Under the pieces are notes generated by a model. It did not search any database, was not told the DNA's origin, and saw only the letters and a program-made list of their open reading frames with translations. Source: Pseudomonadota bacterium (lineage in GTDB: Bacteria; Pseudomonadota; Alphaproteobacteria; Acetobacterales; Acetobacteraceae). Taken from it: a DNA stretch of 20,895 bases. Position 1 is the stretch's first letter, and each line of letters begins with the position of its first letter. The stretch is from contig JAJZVS010000011.1 of the NCBI GenBank assembly GCA_021845555.1, positions 1 to 20,895 on the forward strand, given 5' to 3'. This document shows, piece by piece, positions 15,429 to 20,895 of this stretch. A program made the translations under genes and the position numbers.

Positions 15429-16538
15429 ATGACGGTGCGGGCAGGACAGGGCCGGGGATTTGTTTGCGTGTCCCTGCTGAAGACGGGTTTTCTCGCTCTG
15501 GCCGGCTTGATCGCCCTTGCGATGCCGTCGCTCGCCGCGGTCCTGCCGCACGCCACGCATCGCACGGTCCGCCGCGTCCCCGCTCATCCGGCGCCGGCTG
15601 GTAAGCTTCGGCGGGTGGCCAACATCGCGCGGCACCCGATTCAGCACATCGTGCTGCGAAACACCCCGGCCCGGCATATCGAGGTGCGGCACGTCGCGGT
15701 GCGGCATGCCCCGGTGCGCGCTCCGGCGGTCCGCCGCGTCGCGGCACGGCGCCGCATCCTCGCCCACGGCGCCGCCCGCGGCCGGATCGAGCGGATCGCC
15801 CGGGTGGTCCATCCGTTCTATCGCCGCCCGCTCTATCGCCACGTCGCGCCGCGGCGGGCGATGCAGGCGTGGCACGGCATTTCCTGCGTGCCGTTCGCCC
15901 GCGCCGATTCCGGGATCGATATCGCCGGCAACGCCTATCAGTGGTGGCACAACGCCGCCGGCGTCTATGCCCGCGGCCAGGCGCCGGTGCCGGGCAGCGT
16001 GCTCGCCTTCCGCGCCAATACCCGCATGCGCCTTGGCCATGTCGCGGTGGTCAGCCGGGTGATCAACCGGCGCGAGATCGAGGTGGACCAGGCCAACTGG
16101 GGTCCCGGCGGGCGCATCACCCGCGGCGTGCCGGTGATCGACGTGTCCGACAACAACGACTGGACCGCGGTGCGAGTCTCGATCGGCGACGGGCGGTTCG
16201 GTTCGGTCTATCCGACCCACGGCTTCATCTACGACCGCGCCGACACCGGTACCCTGATGGCGTCGCGCCGCGCCGCGTCGCCGCTGCCGGCGGTGAACCC
16301 GGCGCCGAGCGACCTGCGCCCGCTGCACGCCCGCTTCCGCGAAGTCGCCGCCCTGCCCGGCCCGCTGCCGGCGCCGCCGCACTGGCCGCTGAAGCTCGGC
16401 CACACGCTGCACACGTCCTTCGTGCACCGCGCCGCCGTGCATACGCCCTATCACCCGCGCTGGGTGGCGCATCACACGCCGGTGCATCACGTCGTGCTGC
16501 GCCACGTGGTGCTGCATCGGGTCGTGCGCAAGCACTAG
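15429..16538 (+). CDS. Secreted CHAP-domain protein with Arg/His-rich flanks (putative peptidoglycan hydrolase)
   Basis: A 369-residue protein. A signal peptide (hydrophobic FLALAGLIALAMPSLAA, cleavage near residue 36-37) is followed by a strongly basic Arg/His/Val/Ala segment (about 40-140). The CHAP amidase/peptidase domain spans about 145-260, with catalytic C153 in GISCVPFAR, H204 in LGHVAVV and N223 in DQANW. A Pro/Ala linker and a His-rich tail (about 320-369: R-H-V-V-L-H-R-V-V-R-K-H at the end) close the protein. CHAP domains cleave peptidoglycan cross-bridges or amide bonds. I chose the ATG at 15429 (GGGGA upstream) because it directly precedes the signal; the frame opens at 15363. 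The basic flanks may bind wall or LPS, or in the His tail metal; this is inference. Confidence 0.85.
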   Translation: MTVRAGQGRGFVCVSLLKTGFLALAGLIALAMPSLAAVLPHATHRTVRRVPAHPAPAGKLRRVANIARHPIQHIVLRNTPARHIEVRHVAVRHAPVRAPAVRRVAARRRILAHGAARGRIERIARVVHPFYRRPLYRHVAPRRAMQAWHGISCVPFARADSGIDIAGNAYQWWHNAAGVYARGQAPVPGSVLAFRANTRMRLGHVAVVSRVINRREIEVDQANWGPGGRITRGVPVIDVSDNNDWTAVRVSIGDGRFGSVYPTHGFIYDRADTGTLMASRRAASPLPAVNPAPSDLRPLHARFREVAALPGPLPAPPHWPLKLGHTLHTSFVHRAAVHTPYHPRWVAHHTPVHHVVLRHVVLHRVVRKH

Positions 16539-16584
16539 GCAGCGGAACCGGCGGAACCGGCGGCCCGACCGCAGCCGCACGCCA

Positions 16585-16605
16585 GCGGCGCCGCGCGGGC
16601 GCCGC
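16585..16605. terminator. Perfect 8-bp-stem GC hairpin after the CHAP gene
   Basis: GCGGCGCC (16585-16592), loop GCGCG and GGCGCCGC (16598-16605) form a perfect hairpin 46 bases after the stop. It has no T-tract, so it may end the CHAP transcript weakly or protect its 3' end. A two-copy 9-bp repeat (CGGAACCGG) lies just before it at about 16543-16561. Confidence 0.4.
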
Positions 16606-16638
16606 CGCGGCTTGCACGCCCTCGCCGCTTCGGCTCTT

Positions 16639-16680
16639 GTGGCCCCCATCCCGTGGCCCCAGCCCTGTGGCCCCTGATCC
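16639..16680. repeat. Three 14-bp-spaced GTGGCCCC direct repeats before the amidase gene
   Basis: GTGGCCCC occurs at 16639, 16653 and 16667, each starting an imperfect 14-base unit that ends in CC or CT. The array ends 12 bases before the next start codon, so it lies in the leader or promoter of the amidase-nadK-monooxygenase operon. It could be a protein-binding array or slippage product. Confidence 0.6.
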
Positions 16681-16692
16681 GGAGCAGCGACG

Positions 16693-17547
16693 ATGCGCGT
16701 GAGCGTGGTGCAGATGAACCCCGGCGCCGACAAGGCGGAGAACATCGCCCAGGCGCGCCGGCTGATCGAGCAGGCGGTCGCCGCCGACCGGCCCGACATC
16801 GTCTCTCTGCCCGAAGTCTGGTCCTGCCTCGGCGGCGCGCGCGACGGCAAGTTCGCCCAGGCCGAGGACCTGCCGGCCAAAGGCTCCAACGCCCCCGGCG
16901 GCCCGGCCTATGAATTCCTGCGCGAGGCCGCCCGCGGCGCGCGCCTCCATGTCCATGGCGGGTCGATCCAGGAGCGCGGTGGGGACAGACTGTTCAACAC
17001 CACCGTGGTGTTCGACCCCGACGGGCGGGAGATCGCCCGCTACCGCAAGATCCACCTGTTCGACATCACCACCCCCGACGGCACCGGCTTCCGCGAAAGC
17101 AGCACCTACGGCGCCGGCGACGAGATCGTGACCTACGACGCCGGCGGGATCACCGTGGGCGCGGCGATCTGCTACGACCTGCGCTTCCCCGAACTGTTCG
17201 CCGCGCTACGCCGCGCCGGGGCGGAGCTCATCATGCTGCCCTCGGCCTTCACCTTGCAGACCGGCAAGGACCATTGGGAGCCGCTGTTGCGCGCCCGCGC
17301 GATCGAAACCCAGTGCTGGTTCGCCGCTGCCGCCACCTGGGGCAAGCATCTGGAAGGCTCGCGCGGGGAGCCGCGCTTCACCTACGGCCACTCGCTGGTC
17401 TGCGACCCCTGGGGCCAGGTGGTCGCGCAGGTCTCGGACGGCACCGGCTGGGCCACCGCGCGCATCGAGCCCGCGATCACCGCGCGGGTGCGCCGCGACA
17501 TGCCGGTCGAGACGCACCGGCGGCTGACGCCACGGACGGCGGAGTGA
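16693..17547 (+). CDS. Carbon-nitrogen hydrolase (nitrilase superfamily, Nit1/YbeM-like amidase)
   Basis: A 284-residue nitrilase-superfamily amidase. The catalytic triad is E41 (LPEVWS), K119 (RYRKIHLFD) and C160 (AAICYDLRFPEL). The fit is best with the Nit branch that hydrolyses deaminated glutathione, a metabolite-repair role: the KIHLFD and Y-D-L-R-F-P-E-L motifs and the length are typical. The ATG is preceded by GGAGCAGCGACG, with GGAG at good spacing. The stop overlaps the nadK GTG (GTGA), so the two are coupled. The neighbouring RidA and NAD kinase genes also fit a housekeeping/metabolite-repair setting. Substrate is inferred from family only. Confidence 0.9.
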   Translation: MRVSVVQMNPGADKAENIAQARRLIEQAVAADRPDIVSLPEVWSCLGGARDGKFAQAEDLPAKGSNAPGGPAYEFLREAARGARLHVHGGSIQERGGDRLFNTTVVFDPDGREIARYRKIHLFDITTPDGTGFRESSTYGAGDEIVTYDAGGITVGAAICYDLRFPELFAALRRAGAELIMLPSAFTLQTGKDHWEPLLRARAIETQCWFAAAATWGKHLEGSRGEPRFTYGHSLVCDPWGQVVAQVSDGTGWATARIEPAITARVRRDMPVETHRRLTPRTAE

Positions 17548-18353
17548 CACCGCCCCCGACCGCCGCCGGGGCGCGCCGTCGCACGATCACCCCAGGCCGG
17601 ATCGCCTTCGCCGCCGCCGCCACCGAAATCGCCGGCGAAGCCGCCGCCCGCCTGCTCGCCACCTACGGCTCCTGCGCCTTCGACCAGGCGGAGGTGGTGG
17701 TGGCGCTCGGCGGCGACGGGTTCATGCTGGAAACCCTGCACCGGGTCCTCGGCCGCGCCACGCCGGTGTACGGGATGAACTGCGGCTCGGTCGGCTTCCT
17801 GATGAACCCGTTCCGGGAGGACGCGCTGATCGAACGGCTGGACGCCGCGCAGGAAGCCGTGCTGCACCCGCTGCGCATGCACGCGATCACCGCCACCGGC
17901 GCGGTCGAGGAAGCGCTGGCGCTGAACGAAGTCAGCCTGCTGCGCCAGCTGCATCAGACGGCCAAACTCCGCATCACGATCGACGGCACGGTGCGCCTGT
18001 CCGAACTGATCTGCGACGGCGTGCTGGTGTCCACCCCGGCCGGCTCGACCGCCTACAACCTGTCGGCACATGGGCCGATCGTGCCGCTGTCGGCCAATCT
18101 GCTGCCGATGACGCCGATCAGCGCCTTCCGCCCGCGGCGCTGGCGCGGCGCGCTGCTGCCGTCCACCGCGGACGTGCTGTTCGAGATCCTGGAACCCGAG
18201 AAGCGCCCGGTCGCGGCGGTGGCGGATTCCTACGAAGTGCGCGACGTGGTCTCGGTCGCGGTCAGCGAGGACCGGAGTATCAGCGCCACCGTGCTGTTCG
18301 ACCCCGACCAGGGGTTGTCCGAACGCATCATTGCCGAGCAGTTCACCGTATAG
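17544..18353 (+). CDS. nadK: NAD kinase
   Basis: A 269-residue ATP-NAD kinase making NADP+ from NAD+. Motifs: VALGGDGFMLETLH with catalytic D58, VYGMNCGSVGFLMNP, A-L-N-E-V-S-L-L-R-Q with N128/E129, and DGVLVSTPAGSTAYNLSAHG. The C-terminal beta-domain is complete. The only sensible start is the GTG at 17544, overlapping the amidase stop by 4 bases; there is no ATG before the GGDG motif. About 12 N-terminal Pro/Ala/Arg residues look non-conserved. It has the short alphaproteobacterial form with no N-terminal extension. Confidence 0.95.
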   Translation: MTPPPTAAGARRRTITPGRIAFAAAATEIAGEAAARLLATYGSCAFDQAEVVVALGGDGFMLETLHRVLGRATPVYGMNCGSVGFLMNPFREDALIERLDAAQEAVLHPLRMHAITATGAVEEALALNEVSLLRQLHQTAKLRITIDGTVRLSELICDGVLVSTPAGSTAYNLSAHGPIVPLSANLLPMTPISAFRPRRWRGALLPSTADVLFEILEPEKRPVAAVADSYEVRDVVSVAVSEDRSISATVLFDPDQGLSERIIAEQFTV

Positions 18354-18369
18354 GCTTGCCGCGCCCGCC

Positions 18370-19740
18370 ATGACCCGCCAGATCCGCCTGAACGCGTTCG
18401 ACATGAACTGCGTGGTGCACCAGTCCCCCGGCCTGTGGACGCACCCCGCCGACCGCGCCGACACCTACAACACGCTGGAATACTGGACCGATCTGGCGCG
18501 CACGCTGGAGCGCGGCAAGTTCGACGCGATCTTCCTCGCCGACGTGCTCGGAATCTACGACGTCTATCAGCACTCCCCGCGCGCGGCGCTGGAAGGCGCG
18601 GTGCAGGTGCCGGTGAACGATCCGATGATGCTGGTCCCGGCGATGGCGATGGTGACCGAGCATCTGGGCTTCGGCGTCACCGCCACGCTGTCCTACGAGC
18701 ACCCGTATCCGTTCGCCCGGCGGATGAGCACGCTCGATCACCTGACGCGCGGGCGGATCGGCTGGAACATCGTCACCGGCTATCTGAACAGCGCCGCCAA
18801 GGGCATGGGCATGGCCCGCCAGCAGGGCCACGACACGCGCTACGAGATCGCCGAGGACTACATGCAGGTGGTCTACAAGCTGTGGGAGGGCAGCTGGGAA
18901 GACGGCGCCGTGCTGCGCGACCGCGCCACCGGCCGCTTCGCCGATCCCGACCGCATCCACCGCGTGACGCATGACGGGCCGTATTTCCAGCTGTCGGCGA
19001 TCCATCTGGCCGAACCCTCGCCGCAGCGCACGCCGGTGCTGTTCCAGGCCGGCGCCTCCACGCGCGGGCGGCAGTTCGCCGCCGATCATGCCGAGTGCGT
19101 GTTCATCAACGGCCCGTCGAAGCAGGTGATCGCGCCGATCGTCGCCGACATCCGCCGCCGCGCCGCCGCCGCCGGGCGCGACCCGCGCGCAATCACGATC
19201 TTCACCATGATGACGGTGATCACCGACACCACGCCGGAGGCGGCGCGCGACAAGTATGCCGAGTACCGCGCCCATGCGAGCGAGCAGGGCGGCCTGACGC
19301 TGATGTCCGGCTGGACCGGCATCGACTTCTCCAAGCTGCCGCCGGATCAGCCGATCCGCTACGGCGAACACGACGCGATGACCTCGGCGCTGGAGGCCTT
19401 CACCATCGCCGATCCGGGGCGCAGCTGGACGCCGCGGCAGATCGGCGCGCACGCCGCGATCGGCGGGCGCAGTCCGGTGATCGTCGGGTCGCCGACGGAA
19501 GTGGCAGACGCGCTGCAATCCTGGGTGGCGGAGACGGATGTGGACGGGTTCAACCTGGCCTATGTCGTCACGCCCGGAACCTTCGTCGATTTCGTCGATC
19601 TGGTGGTGCCGGAGTTGCAACGCCGCGGCGCCTTCAAGACCGACTACGCGCCCGGCACGTTGCGCGAGAAACTGACCGGGCCGGGGCACGCCCGTCTGCC
19701 GGACACGCACCCGGCCGCGCGGGTGCGCCCCGGCGGGTGA
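18370..19740 (+). CDS. LLM-class flavin-dependent monooxygenase (NtaA/SnaA/DszA family)
   Basis: A 456-residue TIM-barrel FMNH2-dependent monooxygenase of the nitrilotriacetate monooxygenase component A group. Recognisable blocks are L-N-A-F-D-M-N, W-T-D-L-A-R-T-L-E-R-G-K-F-D-A-I-F-L-A-D (39-58), RIGWNIVTGYLNSAAKGMG with NIVTGY at 133-138, HDTRYEIAEDYM, and VLFQAGASTRGRQFAA. Family members use reduced FMN from a separate reductase to oxidise chelators, sulfonated or sulfur compounds; no reductase gene is next to it here, so it would rely on one encoded elsewhere. The start ATG at 18370, 16 bp after nadK, has no clear ribosome site; an in-frame TTG at 18331 inside nadK is the alternative. Substrate unknown. 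Confidence 0.9.
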   Translation: MTRQIRLNAFDMNCVVHQSPGLWTHPADRADTYNTLEYWTDLARTLERGKFDAIFLADVLGIYDVYQHSPRAALEGAVQVPVNDPMMLVPAMAMVTEHLGFGVTATLSYEHPYPFARRMSTLDHLTRGRIGWNIVTGYLNSAAKGMGMARQQGHDTRYEIAEDYMQVVYKLWEGSWEDGAVLRDRATGRFADPDRIHRVTHDGPYFQLSAIHLAEPSPQRTPVLFQAGASTRGRQFAADHAECVFINGPSKQVIAPIVADIRRRAAAAGRDPRAITIFTMMTVITDTTPEAARDKYAEYRAHASEQGGLTLMSGWTGIDFSKLPPDQPIRYGEHDAMTSALEAFTIADPGRSWTPRQIGAHAAIGGRSPVIVGSPTEVADALQSWVAETDVDGFNLAYVVTPGTFVDFVDLVVPELQRRGAFKTDYAPGTLREKLTGPGHARLPDTHPAARVRPGG

Positions 19741-19781
19741 AGAAGCGTACCATGGGGCGACCGCCGCATGGTGTCCGCCGC

Positions 19782-20156
19782 TACCATGCCAGCTTCAGCT
19801 ATCATCCCGCGTCATGGAGCAAGCCCCGCGGGGTGGTGGCCAAGGTCGGTTGGCGCCCCGGCGAATGGCATTCCCGCGCCGGGTTCATTGTGACCAACAT
19901 GACCTGGCCGCCGGGACGGGTGACGCTGTTCTACAATCAGCGCGGCACGGCGGAGCAGCATGTCACGGAGGGCAAGAACGCGGTCACCTGGATGCGCCCG
20001 TCCTGTCACCGATTTGCCGCCAACGCGGTGCGGCTCCAGCTGGTCTACGACCCACGGCCGAATCTCCGGTCAGACAGCAATCACCGACCGATGGCGCTGG
20101 CCGCGGGCGTCCTGCCGGGACTTTCCCCGTTGCAAGACCCGTCAGATCGCGCGTAG
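19782..20156 (+). pseudogene. Degenerate IS1380-family transposase (C-terminal fragment)
   Basis: From about 19782 the plus frame reads Y-H-P-A-S-W-S-K-P-R-G-V-V-A-K-V-G-W, GFIVTNMTWPPGRVTLFYNQ, RGTAEQHVTEGKNAVTW and RFAANAVRLQL. This is the C-terminal catalytic part of IS1380 transposases, including the Y-(2)-R-(3)-E-(6)-K signature with the DDE glutamate. Homology stops near 20043 where HALAYNLGNF-type sequence should follow. The frame then runs in unrelated residues to a stop at 20156, so the gene is broken at both ends. There is no start codon or N-terminal half; it joins directly after the monooxygenase stop. Confidence 0.8.
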
Positions 20157-20403
20157 CGTGCCTGCCCGATGACCGGATGGGCCGGTCATCGGGGGAATTT
20201 CGGCGAAAGTCATGTGCCGCCTGATGTTCGGGATGCCCAGCCCCACCGCGCTGCAACTGCTGCGTCTGGTCACGTAGCGTCCGGGTGGCGGTGCCGGAAA
20301 CCCGGCGAACGACCGGAATTCTACCCAGGGTTGCGTATTGCGAAGGAACTTCCCGCACCGGCGCCGCAGCGTTTTGTCAGTGGCTCACCAGAAAGGGGTT
20401 CCC
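20157..20403. other. Gene-free gap before the SulP gene
   Basis: Apart from the perfect hairpin at 20165-20193 and the AAAGGGG ribosome site at about 20391-20397, this stretch holds no open frame that I can support and no clear promoter. It probably includes decayed IS1380 flank and the SulP gene promoter. Confidence 0.5.
20165..20193. terminator. Perfect 12-bp-stem hairpin
   Basis: CCCGATGACCGG (20165-20176), loop ATGGG and CCGGTCATCGGG (20182-20193) form a perfect 12-bp stem with a 5-base loop. It starts 9 bases after the stop of the transposase remnant and is followed by GGAATTTC, with only a short T-run. It may terminate transcription arriving from the monooxygenase operon and insulate the SulP gene, or be a leftover element end. 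Confidence 0.55.
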
Positions 20404-20895
20404 ATGCGGGGGGCGAACGCGAGGCGGGCACTTCCGGCGATCGTAGCCGGCGTGGTTGTCGGTTTCGTCAACATCGTCAAGACCATGGCCCTGGCGGGTC
20501 TGATCTACTCGGGCCCGTTGGCACCTGCCTTCCTGGTCGGCCTGAGCGCCGTGCTGATGGGCGCCGGTGTCAGCATCGTCGCGGTGTCCGCGCTGACCGA
20601 GAATCCGGCGGTACTCGGGGCCGCACTCGCCAGCACCGGCGTGGTGTATGCCCTGATCCCGCCCGCGCTGTTCCCGGGGGCAGTCGGGGCCGCGACATTG
20701 GCCAGCGATCCGGTGGCGGCGGCGCGTCTGGTGGCCGTCGTTTCGGGCGTGGCCAGCTTTCTCGCCGGGGCGGCTTTCTGGTTGCTCGGCCGCTATCGCC
20801 TGGGGGCAGTCGCGCGGTTCCTGCCCTATCCAGTGGTCGCCGGGTTCAACGCCGGCATCGGTTGGCTTTTCCTGCTCGGCGGCGTTGCCCTCGGT
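20404..20895 (+). CDS. SulP family inorganic anion transporter (partial, 5' part)
   Basis: 164 codons are open from the ATG at 20404 (AAAGGGG upstream) to the right edge, so the gene is cut off. Several hydrophobic helices are visible, and the motif RFLPYPVVAGFNAGIGWLFL is the conserved SulP/SLC26 block (R-F-x-P-Y-P-V-V-x-G-F-x-x-G). SulP proteins carry sulfate, bicarbonate or other anions across the inner membrane. The part seen resembles the YchM-distant group in which the second helix pair is A-L-I-Y-S-G-P-L. The STAS domain, if any, and the substrate lie beyond the window. Confidence 0.85.
   Translation, partial: MRGANARRALPAIVAGVVVGFVNIVKTMALAGLIYSGPLAPAFLVGLSAVLMGAGVSIVAVSALTENPAVLGAALASTGVVYALIPPALFPGAVGAATLASDPVAAARLVAVVSGVASFLAGAAFWLLGRYRLGAVARFLPYPVVAGFNAGIGWLFLLGGVALG

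Noticed and set aside
15357..16889. 510-codon minus-strand frame rich in His and Asp, plus the 462-codon frame at 13956-15344
   Set aside because: They are antisense to the CHAP, RidA and lipoprotein genes, which have motifs, signals and ribosome sites.
1..20895. CRISPR arrays, tRNA, rRNA, riboswitches and prophage genes
   Set aside because: No regularly spaced direct repeats of CRISPR size, no cloverleaf, no rRNA-like sequence and no phage structural motifs were seen; the short tandem repeats are far too few and short for CRISPR.

Overview
The window is high-GC, densely coded DNA. It most likely comes from an alphaproteobacterium, and Acetobacteraceae-like protein style is my best guess. 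This rests on GC-rich codon use, an alphaproteobacterial-type NAD kinase, an adjacent pepA-holC pair and small Acetobacteraceae-like lipoproteins; no rRNA or other phylogenetic marker is present. No tRNA, rRNA, CRISPR array or intact mobile element was seen.

Layout, left to right. (1) 1-3721, minus strand: a two-partner secretion operon. The outer-membrane transporter gene (tpsB-like) comes first, then the filamentous-haemagglutinin-like exoprotein (tpsA-like), whose 3' end runs off the left edge. A good sigma70-type promoter fixes the tpsB start at a GTG. (2) 3910-4842, minus: an SMP-30/gluconolactonase. (3) about 4931-5080: a small remnant of an IS1182-like transposase. (4) 5163-10175: a LysR-type (NhaR-like) regulator divergent from dabB-dabA. 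This is a DAB-type inorganic-carbon (bicarbonate/CO2) uptake module with all four predicted zinc/active-site residues of DabA, and two adjacent T-N11-A dyads lie between regulator and operon. (5) 10249-12667, minus: rhodanese, pepA (leucyl aminopeptidase) and holC (DNA polymerase III chi). (6) 12701-15140, plus: cysK, divergent from the rhodanese gene across only 33 bp, then an unknown protein, a small lipoprotein and a RidA-family protein. (7) 15429-16538, plus: a secreted CHAP-domain protein with Arg/His-rich flanks. (8) 16693-19740, plus: a nitrilase-family amidase, nadK and an LLM-class flavin monooxygenase, tightly packed. (9) 19782-20156: a decayed IS1380-family transposase C-terminus, followed by a perfect 12-bp-stem hairpin. 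(10) 20404 to the right edge: the start of a SulP-family anion transporter.

The most interesting unit is the regulator plus dabBA. It is a compact vectorial CO2-hydration machine placed between an IS remnant and housekeeping genes, with a readable LysR-type operator. The rest is mostly housekeeping (cysteine synthesis, NAD phosphorylation, metabolite repair, peptidase) mixed with surface and cell-wall functions. Several sites recur at operon ends and starts: GTGA/ATGA stop-start overlaps, short tandem repeats and long GC hairpins.
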